A stretch of DNA of 64,000 nucleotides from Neofusicoccum parvum. Lineage: Eukaryota; Ascomycota; Dothideomycetes; Botryosphaeriales; Botryosphaeriaceae. Position numbers and translations under genes: made by a program. The notes below the pieces were generated by a model. It had not been told where the DNA came from and searched no databases. It saw only the letters and a list, made by a program, of their open reading frames with translations. Within the stretch, counting starts at the first letter, position 1, and every line of letters begins with the position of its first letter. The DNA lies in the NCBI GenBank assembly GCA_020912385.1, contig CP087221.1, forward strand, positions 868,001 to 932,000. The letters run 5' to 3'. Below, in pieces: positions 11,601-23,027 of the stretch.

Positions 11601-11937
11601 CGGGGCCTTTGCGGCTTTCCGTGGAAACGCCGGGAGAGAGCAAGCGAGCGAGATCAGATGGCTCAACACGGCGATGGACGAGCGTAGCGTTGCACAGAGC
11701 CTCTCCGGGGCATCGTCAATGGTTTTGCGCAACCTTGCCAGGCGGCTTGGCGCAGTCCCCACACAGTCAGGCAAGCAAGCGAACGGGGACACCGACATGG
11801 ATGTGGAGGAGACTAGCTGGGTCCGGAAGGTGTTTGCTCCGGTCAAGGACGACTTGTTCTTCGTCATGGCCCACAACCAATCGTTGAAGGAGGGAATCTA
11901 TGACCTTATGAGAGAAATTAGCAGTGCGGGGGCTTAA
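8638..11937 (+). CDS. Rsc9-like ARID subunit of RSC/SWI-SNF chromatin remodeller
   Basis: Six exons (8638-8732, 8784-8999, 9050-9300, 9428-9736, 9795-10803, 10854-11937) keep frame and give 987 aa. Residues about 10-110 form an ARID DNA-binding domain: DDFMNKLEEYHAKRG, LDLFRLYSRVCEEGGYDKV, WRRIAAEF and a helix ending HYYKNLAAYE. An acidic linker (DESEEEGQK) and a proline-rich stretch containing LRQAPPQRVLFQPE follow. Then comes a helical-repeat region, and near the C-terminus an RFX-like/zinc-finger-like region with C-x-H-type pairs (YDCRWAGCLHF, HVQTHLPD). This order is typical of fungal Rsc9. The third intron is 127 nt, longer than its neighbours; I chose its acceptor because it alone restores the conserved LRQAPP frame. 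A nuclear role in nucleosome remodelling is inferred from the family. Confidence 0.85.
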
Positions 11938-12548
11938 TGGGAGGACAGGCTCGCATTCGCTGTACAATAGATGCACAGGCGTTTTGGGCAGGCTGGGTCA
12001 TGGGAAAGACGGCGGGCACGCAGGCACGGGCGTTGAGATTCCGCCGAGTTTGAGGCAGCACCCGAGGTCCAAGATTTCCCGTTTCTGGAGCGTTTCGAAT
12101 CGTGGAGCAGCAGGTGGTGACGACGCCTTTTGCGGGCTGGAGGCAGGCGGCGCGATTTAGCATCTAAACATAGGCTTCTATGCAAATGAGCCAAGACCGT
12201 AGGGTGACAATGGCAACGGGCGGGAGCGAAGCGAAATAGGGCTGTGTCCGGATCGGCCGGATCCCAGCAGGCTGCGCTTTACGGCGCGGATTCGGAAGCG
12301 CGTGATTGGCGCACGGCGGCAGCGAGCCTTGGCCCGGCGTGTTGTTGACGTGTCTTGGGGCTTGACTTGGGGAGCGTACCTTTAGCTGCTTCGAATCGCG
12401 CCTAATTTTAGACTGTTGCCGGAAGCAAGGGCTCCGACCAGGCCACAACGCCGCATCGCGTCTTCATACAAAGCTGCCAGCTCGGCACCGGCCTGCACAG
12501 CGAGCCTCAGCAAGCCCAGCAAGCGCCAGCACGCTCGCGTTCTCGACA
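11938..12548. other. Intergenic before Zn2Cys6 gene
   Basis: 611 bp holding the Rsc9-like 3' flank and the promoter of the zinc-cluster gene. Short minus-strand frames here lack protein character. Nothing else seen. Confidence 0.5.
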
Positions 12549-13830
12549 ATGCCTCCTCGGCCGCGCAAAGGACACCGCAAGTCCCGCACGGGCTGTGCGA
12601 ACTGCAAGCGGCGCAAGATCAAGGTGAGTGCAAGCAAGCTTTGCATCCCAGCTTGGCCCTGACGTCCAGCAGTGCGACGAGTCGAAGCCCGAGTGCGGCA
12701 ACTGCGTCAAGCACCGCATCCGCTGCGACTACATGGACGCCGCGCCCTCGGCCACGCCCGCCTCGGCCTCGGCCAGCAGCCCAGGATTCAGCCCACCCTC
12801 GCCCCCGGACGTCGCGATGCTTGGCAACTCGCCGCCCATCGACCCGCGCTTCATTGGCAGCCCCTCTGCCCTGCACGAGGACCAGCCCGACAACCTCCCG
12901 CTCAACGTCGTCGACCTGGAGCTGATGTTCAACTTCGTCACCTCCACGTCGCACACCATGTCGTCCATTCCCGAGATCCGAAATCTCTGGCGCCTCGAGG
13001 TTCCCCGCATCGCGTTCCGCCACGAGTTCGTCCTGCGCGCTCTGCTGGCCGTCTCGGGCATGCACATGGCCCAGTGGAAGGCAGACCCCGAAGTCCGCGA
13101 TTTCTACATCGAGCGTGCCCTGGCCCAGCACCGCCTCGGCCTGCGCGAGCCCATGGAGATGCTCCAAAATCTGACCCCGGAGAACTCGGCCGCTCTGTTC
13201 GTATTCGCGATTCTAACCGCCGTGCTCTCGCTCGCGACGCCCCGCAGGCCCAACGATTTTTTGATTATAGGGGAGGAGGGCATCACCAACTGGCTGTTCC
13301 TGCTGCGCGGCGCCAGCTCCATCGTCAGCTCGTCCCGCGACTGGATTCTCTCTGACAACATCGCTGGCATGATCCACCAGGCAAACGTCCCGCTCCTCGA
13401 CGAAGAGATGGAATCATCCAACGGGCCTTCTCCAATCGAGGATGAGCAGATCAAGACCCTGCGGCGCTTCTTGCAGAGAGACGTTGCCGACCCGGAAGAG
13501 CTGAGGATCTACCTGGAAGCCACCGATAAGCTGTCAAGAGCATTCGCGTACTTCTCCCAGAACACCAGCCCTGCCGACAACGAGGTCCGCAGCATTTTCG
13601 TGTGGATCTACAGGATCTCCGACGAATACCTGGCTCTTCTAACCCAGTACAAGCCTCACGCCATGCTCATCTTTGGCTACTACAGCGCCCTGCTGCACCG
13701 CCTTGATTCGTTGTGGTGGGTCAAGGGCTGGGGGACGCACCTCATCTCTCTTATTTACGGGCAGCTCGACTCCTATCATCGCTCGTTGCTGCGATGGCCT
13801 ATTGAGGAAATTGGTTGGGTCCCGTCTTAG
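12549..13830 (+). CDS. Zn2Cys6 transcription factor, UPC2/ECM22-like type
   Basis: Two exons (12549-12623 and 12673-13830) give 410 aa. The intron splits the zinc cluster. With the acceptor at CAG 12670-12672 the motif reads C-x2-C-x6-C-x6-C-x2-C-x6-C (GCANCKRRKIK joined to CDESKPECGNCVKHRIRC, residues about 16-43), preceded by the usual basic run RPRKGHRKSRTG. A Pro/Ala/Ser linker follows, and then a helical effector region with LELMFNFVTSTSHTMS, which is the pattern of sterol-regulator-like fungal factors. It is expected to bind DNA in the nucleus. It lies 1.27 kb upstream of the polyketide synthase on the same strand, so it could act on it, but this subclass is often not a pathway regulator. 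Confidence 0.85.
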
Positions 13831-15096
13831 TTGGCGCATTGGCTTCGTGGACAGAGTCCGGAGCCACCCTCGTAACCGATTCCGTGGAGGGCTGCACCAA
13901 ATCCGGGTCCAATCGTCCGCGTATGCATCAGCGCAGGACATCCCATGATTCAGCGGAGTTTGCGGATGTCTCTGACGTTTCGCCGATCATCTCCGCCTTG
14001 ATGGATGACCGTGGAGATCTCGGAATCGTGGGCTTTCAGGTCAGTCACCTGGGTCTGGGGACTTTTTATTTTTTCGCCGCGCATCCGTTCTTATGCGCAT
14101 GAACTCAAGAACGCCGCGTGTCCACCCTGGGGAGCCAAGTTGGGGGCGTTCCATCCACTCCCAGACAGCAGGGCGATTGGCCGGGCCGACCCTTCAGAAG
14201 ACTAACTGGGAAATATCTCCGTCTTTCCTCGAAGGATTGCCGCCTCAAGCCACATGGCAAAACCTTTTCTGGAGCATCGAGCCCCGATTTGCCAACATTG
14301 CATGCCTGCAGCCCTAGGCCAAGGGACCTTTGTTTAAATACGGATATATTGACCGATGGCCGCTCGCTAACCGCACACCATCGCACTAAAGATGCGATAA
14401 ACACAATCGACCAACTACGAGCGCTGGCAGATCGGAATGGGGGCCAGATAGGATTACCCGAGTGCTTGGCTACCACCACCACGCGCCTACTCACATCAAT
14501 TCTCCACCCGAGTGCGCGAACATCAGCACTAAAACCTCTTACCGCTACTCAGCTGCACTCACCGTTGGTGTCGTGGCCAATCGCCGCGATTCATGCACAA
14601 ACAGAAACATAGCCACATGCGGAGGCATCAGCACCGCTGCGAAAGCGCTTGAACTCTTCCGCCAATTAGGTTCGCATGAACTGCCTAATCGAGCGGCTAC
14701 AGCAAGGGTATGTGCTGTCAGGCCTTCTTTCACGAGGTCTGTTACAGCGATCATGGGGCGCAGAATGGGTAGCGCAAAGCATGATGCATGACGCGGCTGA
14801 ACCAACGTATCTCGTTCGTGCAGTCGGCCGCTAAGGTGGAGCTAGCTTCTGGAAGCCGTTGTGACATTAGGAGATAGTAACTGGCGGCGGAGAATGCCAA
14901 GTTATGGCCGGCCTTCAGCTGCCCGGGTTCGGTCGACTACAAATACAGCAGCGCGAGGAACTTTCATGTTTGGTTTATGTCATCCTTACCCCTCTAAAAA
15001 CACGAGTCTTGTCAATCCCATATTTTCTTTGCTCAAACCCAAAGTAGAAAAATTTTCATTCAATCATTCTCCAGTCCTCTACTTCATTTCTGAACA
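13831..15096. other. Intergenic, upstream of the polyketide synthase
   Basis: 1.27 kb between the zinc-cluster gene and the polyketide synthase. Open frames such as 14118-14612 and 14462-14791 show no domain or splice support. The region just before 15097 is AT-rich and suits a promoter and leader, but no definite TATA box or palindromic operator is visible. Confidence 0.5.
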
Positions 15097-18000
15097 ATGG
15101 GTCAACGGCACGAAGAGCCGATGCCAATCGCGGTTGTCGGCCTGGCGTGCCGTTTTCCTGGAGATGCTACATCGCCAGAGAAGTTCTGGGATTTCATTTG
15201 CAAAGGCCGGAGCGCACATTCTGAGATACCCAAGGATAGGTTCAATATTGATGCTTTCTATCACCCGAGCTCCAAGAGGCAAGGAACGGTCAGTTGTTGA
15301 CAGGCGGAAAATTGTTCAATCCTGCGCTTATTGTTGAGCAGATCAACGTACGAGGAGGATATTTCCTGAAGCAGGATATTGCGGCCTTTGATGCACCGGT
15401 AAATGGATAGCTCCTACGATGCCTCTCCCTGAGTGCTAACTCTGAAATAGTTTTTCTCCATGACCGCAGAAGAAGCCGTATCAACAGATCCGCAGCAGCG
15501 CCTTCTCCTCGAAGTCGCCTATGAGAGCATAGAGAACGGTACACGCTCAAATCCTTCTCTGCTCTTCTTCCTCACTCTTCAACCGAACTGACAGCTCTCA
15601 CCCCCAGCCGGCATACCCATCTCCCAAATTGCGGGCACGAACACCTCTTGCTACGTCGGTGCTTTCATGAAAGACTACCAGCACATATCATCCCACGACC
15701 CGGACGACCTTCCCGGTTACGCTTCAACGGGCCACAGCTCGGCCCTGCTCGCCAATCGCATCTCCTGGTTCTTCGACCTACGCGGCTCCAGCGTGACCAT
15801 CGACACGGGCTGCAGCGGCAGCACCGTTGCGTTCCACATGGCATGCGAGAGCCTCCGCACTGGCGAAGCCGAAATCGTAAGCGCGCGCCCACCCTCCCCG
15901 TCCCTCCCCCCGCCACTAACGACCCCATCAGGCGATCGCGGGCGGCGTCGGCGCCATCCTCTCGCCGGACCCGATGTTCAGCATGGTGGCGTTCAACTTC
16001 CTGTCGCCGGACGGGCGGTGCCACTCGTTCGACGCGCGCGCCAACGGGTACGCGCGCGGCGAGGGCTTCGCGGCGCTGGTGCTCAAGCCGCTGGCGGCCG
16101 CGCTGCGCGCCGGCGACGCCGTGCGCGCCGTCGTCCGCGGCTCCGCCGTCAACCAGGACGGCCGCACCCCCGGCATCACCCTGCCCAGCTCCGCCGCCCA
16201 GCGCGCCCTCATCGCCGCCGCGTACAGGCGCGCCCGCCTGGACACCGCGCAAACGGCTTTCTGCGAGGCGCATGGCACCGGCACGGTTGCGGGCGATGGC
16301 GCGGAGTTGAGGGCGCTGGCCGCCGGGTTTGGGAGGAAGGGCGGGAGGAAGCTGTTGGTTGGGAGCGTCAAGACTGGGATCGGGCATCTGGAGGGCTGTG
16401 CTGGGTTGGCGGGGATTCTGAAGTGCGTGTTGGCGGTGGAGAGGGGGTGCGTGCCGCCGAATCTGTGGTTCGAGAGGAGCCATCCGGATAATGATCTGGA
16501 GGAGTTTGGGATCGAGGTGAGTTGAGGACGTGGGGAGATGGCGGACGAGACGGGGTAGGTGGAAAGTGGCTGACGAAGGCGTGTGTGCGTGCAGATTCCG
16601 ACGAAGTTGACCCCTTGGCCGACGGAGGGGGTGAGGAGGGCGAGTGTCAATTGTTTTGGGTTTGGCGGGCAGAGCTGCCATGTCATCCTTGACGATGCGC
16701 ATAGCTTTCTTGCCGGCCATGGCCTTGATGCTGCTCCTGTTAATGGGACTAATGGGGCAGGCTCTCCCAGCCATTCCGATCCACGGCTATTTGTCTGGTC
16801 ATCCCCGGAGGCCCCGGGCGTGGCAAGACTTGTTGAAGTATACCGCGAGTATCTGGATGAGAAAGGTGAAACCCCCGATGTGGATGGCGGTGAGCTTCTG
16901 CGAGACCTTTCGTACACGCTTATAAACAGGCGTTCTGTATTTTCCTGGAGGGCTGCGGCTGTTGCTAGCTCTATGGACGAGCTTCGGGAACGGTTGCGCA
17001 CTGGCTCAATGAAAGCAACTCGCTCGCTGGACAATCCGAAAGTGGCCTTTGTCTTCAGCGGTCAAGGTAAGTAAACCAACCCCAAGTGAAGCCCTTCTAA
17101 TGCGCTGTGCCAGGTGCCCAGTGGAACTCCATGGGAAAGGAGCTTTGTCAATACGAAGTCTTCCAGGAGTGCCTCTCCCGCGCTGACCAATACCTCTCCT
17201 CCATCGGTGCTGACTGGTCTGTTCTCGAGGAACTTTTCTCTCGGGACGAAAAACGGTCACGAATCAATGAGTCAGAGTATTCACAACCTCTTTGCACCAT
17301 TCTTCAGGTTGCCTTGGTTGACCTGATCGCTGATTGGGGTGTCAAGCCCGATTCCGTTGTTGGCCACTCATCCGGGGAGATTGCTGCTGCATACGCTGCA
17401 GGCGCAATCACGCAACAAGATGCCTGGAGAATTGCGTATCATCGCGGCCGACTTTGCAGCTCCATGCGATCTCAGGAGCCTTCCTTGAAGGGTGGAATGG
17501 TGGCCGTGGGACTTTCCCCTGAGGAAGCGGAATTCCATCTCGCAAAACTGACTAGTGGCACCGCCGTCGTTGCTTGCATCAACGGACCGAAGCAGATAAC
17601 TATCTCGGGAGACGTGGAGGCACTAGATCAACTCGAGGGGGAGCTAACCCATGCTTCAGTTGCGTTCAAGCGCCTGCAGGTTGACCAAGCCTACCATTCA
17701 CCGCAGATGAAACGTATTGAAGGAGATTACCTGGATAGTATCAAGGACCTGACGAATCAACAGAGAGTCACCGGAAAAGTCAAATTCTTCTCAACCGTCC
17801 GAGGTACAGAGCTTCGAGACCTCAAGATCCTCAGCTCGCCAGCCTACTGGGTCCAAAACCTCACCTCCCCCGTGCAGTTCTCCTACGCAATCGACGCCCT
17901 CCTCCAGAGCCCCTCCTCCACCAGGCCCTCCACATTCCTCGAAATCGGTCCCCACCCCGTCCTCCAAACCTACCTCAACCAAGCCTCCGCGCTCCTCAAC

Positions 18001-21000
18001 TCCCAGGACCCGCCCCTCCACGCCTCCCTCCTCCGCCGCCACACCCCCGCCAACACTACCGCACTCGCAGCCGCCGCCGCCCTCTGGTCCCGCGGTATCG
18101 CCGTCGACCTACCTAAGATCTCGCAGACGACGACGACGGGCGCGCGCCTCCTCGCCGACCTGCCCCCTTACCCGTGGAATCACGCACGCACGTACTGGCA
18201 CGAGTCGCGCGCCAGCCGCGCGTACCGCTTCCGCGCGCACCCACGGCTCGACCTGCTGGGGGCGCCCACGCCAGACAGTAGCGCGGTAGACCGGCGCTGG
18301 CGCAACATCGTGCGGGCGGCTGAGCTGCCGTGGGCGCGCGACCACCGCGTGCAGGGCAGCGTGCTGTACCCGGCCGCCGGGATGGTTGCGATGGTGATCG
18401 AGGCCGGGCGGCAGGTCGCCGGCGACCAGGGCAGGGCGGCCGACGTCGTGGGGTACGAGGTCTCGGGCGTGCGGATCGAGAGGGCGATGGTGGTGCCGGA
18501 GGGCAGGGGCGCCGGCGGCCTGGAGACGGTGGCGCGGCTCGTGCCGGTGGACGGCGAAGACAGCTGGGCGTTCACCATCGCCTCGCGGAGCGGCGACGAG
18601 GCCTGGCGCGTCAACTGCTCGGGCGCGCTGGTGGTGCGCTTCCGCGAAGGCGACGTGCGCGCGCTGGCCGAGTGGCCGGCCCTGCGCGAGCGGTACCGCC
18701 GCGCGGACGAGGCGGTCGCCGCCGCGGACGCGCTGGCGCCGAGCCATCTGTATGAGAAGTGCGAGAAGGCCGGCCTGCAGTACGGCAGGACGTTCCGCAA
18801 CATCACGCACATCAGGGCGAGCGGGAACGTGGCCACCGCGTCCGTCTGCGTGCCCGACACCGCCGCCGTCATGCCCGAGCGCTTCGAGTTCCCGCACCTG
18901 GTCCACCCGGCTGCGCTGGACGCGCTGTTCCAGACTGTCGTCCTGTCCGCCGAGGACGCGATGGTGCCGACGTCGATCGGGTATCTCTTCGTGGCGGCGG
19001 ATCTGCCGAGCGGAGCCGGAGCGGAGTTCAGGGGGTTCTGCCAGACCGAGAGGTCGGGTTTGCGGTCGACCAGGGGCGATATCGTCATGACGGACGCCGA
19101 GCGCAGCGGTCCGAAGATCGTCCTGCAGGATGTGGGATTCACGTCGCTAGAGGCGGCGGGCGCTGGCGATGGCGCGGCTCAGGATGTCGCCAAGATGCGA
19201 GCGAAGATTTGCAGCGAGTATCTGTGGAAGCCGGACGTCGACCTTCTCACTAGAGGCCAGCTGCAGAACGTTTTGCAAGACTTGACCACGTCGGATGAGC
19301 AGCTTGTAGCGTGGATCGACCTCTTCGGTCACAGCAATCCGGAGTCGTCGATCCTGGAGATCAGCAATGGTGGCACGGAGATTACGAAGAAGGTGTTGGA
19401 GAAGCTTGGGGATCCTAAAGAGGCGACACCGAGGTTCACGCGCTTCACTTGGACGTCGTCGGACTTGGGTTGCTTTGATGGAGCCAAGGAGGAGCTTAAA
19501 CGTTGGGAGCCTTATGTGAGCTTCGAGAAACTGGACGTCGAGAGCGAGCTTATGGAGCAAGGGTTCAAGAGTGGTATGTTCGACCTCATCCTCATTGAGC
19601 GGGATCTGCTCCGCGGTGACGACCAGGAGAAATTGCGACAGCTGCTACGTGTGGGAGGCAAGACTGTGATTTACGAAAATCTTCGGGGTGTTGCCCGTGA
19701 TGGAAAAGACGATGCGGCTACAGATGCGGACTGTGTTGCTTCTGGAGCGAACCTCGGGAAGAAGCGCAAAGTTGTCGTGAACGGGAACGGCCATGGCTTT
19801 GACAACAAGAGGCTCAAGGGAGGTAAAGAGCCATCGGACAATCATCACGCGAACGGAGTGTCTACGATCAATGGAATTAACAACGGCGAAAATCTCCTGA
19901 ACGGACATTGTGGGAATCAATGCATGGAGATTGGAGGGCTTTCCATAATTCCCGCAACCAACGAAGGGCACATCAAGAGAGAAGTTCTTCTAATCATCCC
20001 AGACCTGGACGACAAGCACCAGTCTACCTCAAACAGAAGCTTAACGAGCGCATTTTTGGATCTGTTCCAGTCGTCTGGGACCACGGTACGCGCAGTTAGT
20101 TTACTGGAAGCAGCGTCGGCACCGGCCAACAAGCTCTGCATATCACTCCTCGAGGTCGAATCTCCCCTCCTGTACCAATGTTCTTCGGAAGTTTTCCAAC
20201 AATTCCAGCAACTGACCCTCCAATCTTCCGGCCTTCTTTGGGTGACGAAAGGCACCCAGCTCGCCACCTCGCGCCCAGAGCTCGCCCCTGTCCTCGGCAT
20301 CTTCAGGTCCGCCCGCAGCGAGAACTCCGGCCTGGCTCTGCACACTCTCGACCTCTCTACCGAATCAGAAGACCGCATTGAAGACACGGCTGGGGTTATT
20401 CACAGGACTTTCACCGCGATATTCGGCTCGAGGACTAAGACGGAAGAGTACGAACTCGCCGAGCGTGATGGCGTCATCCACGTCCCGCGGATCGTGGAAC
20501 TGAAGACGATGAACGCTGCACTGCTGCAGAAGTGCGGGAGGGCGCCTCCGGTGCCGGCGCGGCTGGGGAGTGGCGCATCACTGGAACTGGTGGTGGGACA
20601 GCCGGGAAATCTGGAGAGCCTGCATTTTGTCCAGACCGAGGCGCTTGCGGCGCTGTTGCCTGAGGAGGTCGAGGTCGAGGTGAAGGCGAACGACGTCGCC
20701 TTCCAGGACGCTGTCACAGCGATGGGGCAGAGTTCGTGTGAGACACTCGGATTCGGGTTCGCGGGCGTTGTTAAGAGTGTTGGAGACAGCGTCGGGACGG
20801 TGAAGCCGGGGGATAGGGTTGCCGGGCTCTGCCCAGGGTCGTTCAAGACTGTGGTCCGCATTGGGCAGCATCTCGTTCAGCAGATCCCTGATGCAGTGTC
20901 TTTTGCGGCTGCTGCATCTCTGCCGGTTGATTTTGCTACGGCTCAGTATGCTCTGGGGACTGTGGCGAGGCTTGCTGATGGCGAATCCATCCTCATCCAT

Positions 21001-22860
21001 GACACGACTTCGGGCCTTGGCCTTGCCGTGCTACAGCTAGCCAGACAAACCGGCATAGAAATCTTCGCGGCCGTGGGAAGCGCAGCGGAACGCAAGTTGC
21101 TCGAGGAAACATACGGTATCAGCGGCGATCACATCTTCGACAAGCAGCTGGCACGCCTGACAGCTGAGTTGAAGCGAGTAACGAAAAATCGTGGGGTCGA
21201 CGTCGTCATCAGCTCGGCCGACAGCAACGAGCAAGCGCAGCTCCTGAGCTGCGTGGCGGATTGTAAGTTGACACCTCTAAGTCTTGATACTAAAGTACGG
21301 AATGGCTGACAGGAAATTAGTTGGAAGGTTCGTCCATGTCGAGCGGGCAAGACGAGTGCAAAATACGCCAGTGCTGTTGGATTTCGCCTCCCGCAGCATT
21401 ACATTCTCCTCGGTCAACCTGGAAAGATTGTATGCCCGCAACCCTTCAGTCTGCGCAAAAGCACTGAACGATGGCCTTGCGCTCCTTCGCGCTGGAACAC
21501 TGGTGCCTCCGCTACTGACCAGTTTCTCGTTCTCCGAACTCGAGCCCGCGTTCTCCGCCGCGTTCAAAGACAGTTCCGGCAGCAGGAACCCTTCTAAGAC
21601 CGTCTTGATTGCCAACGAGGATGACGTCGTCCCAGTGCTTCCGCAAGATGAGCATGTACTGAAAATGAACCCTGAGGCATGCTACATCATTGTGGGAGGC
21701 TTTGGAGGCGTCGGTAAAAGCATTGCCGGGTACTTGGTCAAAAATGGTGCTCGGTACCTTGCTATCATCTCCCGTTCTGGCGCTGCTTCACCAGAGGACC
21801 GTTCTTTCATGGAGGAGTTAAAGTGCAAGGGGGCGAACGTGCGTGCTTACGCGAGCGACATCTCCCAAATGGACTCCCTAAAGACAACCCTGGACCGTAT
21901 CGAAGTGGAAATGCCGCCCATCAAAGGCGTAATCAACAGCGCCATGGCTCTGAAGGTGCGTACATGTCCCTCAGCTTCCCAAATCCAGCGTTCCCGCTAA
22001 CCAAAGACCCCCAGGACATTCTATTCGAAAGCATGACCCACGACGATTACCAGCACACCACCGCCCCCAAGATCCAAGGCTCCTGGAACCTGCACGCCCT
22101 GCTCCCCGCCACCCTCGACTTCTTCATCATGCTCTCCTCGGTCGCCGGCGTCGCCGGCACGCGCGGCCAAGCGGCCTACAACAGCGGCAACGCGTTCCAG
22201 GTGGCGCTGTGCCAGCACCGGCGCGCGCGCGGCCTGGCCGCCGTCGCGCTGGACCTGACCATCACCGTGGGCGTCGGCTACGTGGCCGACAAGGACGAGC
22301 TGATGCAGACGCTCAAGAACCTCGGCGTGCTGACCATCTCCGAGGCCGAGCTGCACGCCCTGGTCGCGACCGCCGTCGCCGGCCGCGCGCCGCCAGAGGT
22401 CATGGTCGGCATCAGCACCGGCGGCCTGCTGCAGTATAATCGTATCGACGAGCCCATGTGGTCCCACGACAACCGCTTCGCGTACATCCGCGCCCTCGAC
22501 GTCGTGCCCGCACCGGACGCTGGCGCCGCGCTGCTGGCGGCTGCGCCGTCCCTGCGCGTCGCGCTGCCGGCTGTCGCGGATCTGGCTGAGGCCGCGGAGC
22601 TGGTGGCTGAGGCGCTGGTCGCGAAGCTGGCGGCGGCGCTGGGGATGGAGGTCGGGGATCTGGATCGGGGGAAGCCGGTGAGCGCGTACGGCGTGGATTC
22701 GCTGGTGGCGGTCGAGGTGCGGAATTGGGTGTGGCGGGAGATGATGGCGAGCGTGAGTGTGTTTGAGCTGCTGAGCGAGACGCCGGTGGGGGAGTTGGCG
22801 GGGGAGATTGCGGGGAGGAGTGGGTTGGTGCCGGAAGAGTTGAGGGAGAAGGGGGAGTGA
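15097..22860 (+). CDS. Highly reducing type I polyketide synthase (KS-AT-DH-psiMT-ER-KR-ACP)
   Basis: Nine exons (15097-15288, 15342-15398, 15451-15538, 15608-15876, 15932-16516, 16595-17066, 17114-21262, 21321-21955, 22015-22860) join to 2430 aa. Domains: KS, residues 10-430, active Cys near 181 in DTGCSGS and His in EAHGTGT; AT, 550-880, Ser near 639 in [10 protein letters not shown], 930-1240, [10 protein letters not shown] and a later [10 protein letters not shown]; an MT-like region, 1290-1450, with a decayed SAM motif (LEISNGGTE); ER, 1710-1940; KR, 2050-2250, GGFGGVG and Tyr in [12 protein letters not shown], 2330-2410, Ser in GVDSLVAVE. It would build a reduced, probably unmethylated chain from malonyl-CoA. 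There is no thioesterase or other release domain. No tailoring genes adjoin it: a Zn2Cys6 gene lies upstream and a HET-like gene downstream. Confidence 0.93.
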
Positions 22861-23027
22861 GGTCTTCGGGTCAGAATTGTGATGGAGGTGGGAGAAGACG
22901 GTTGACAGAGCTATGGATGAGGCCACCGTACATAGGCCGGCGAACTATCATTTCAAGCCTCTGGAGCAAGGCTTTACACATGACATGCGGCCCTAAGCTC
23001 ATTTGCGGAGAATTTCATGAGCTTACT

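Noticed and set aside
15928..17034. 368-codon minus-strand frame
   Set aside because: Opposite the ketosynthase region; low-complexity reading.
22021..22926. 301-codon minus-strand frame
   Set aside because: Opposite the KR and ACP domains of the polyketide synthase.
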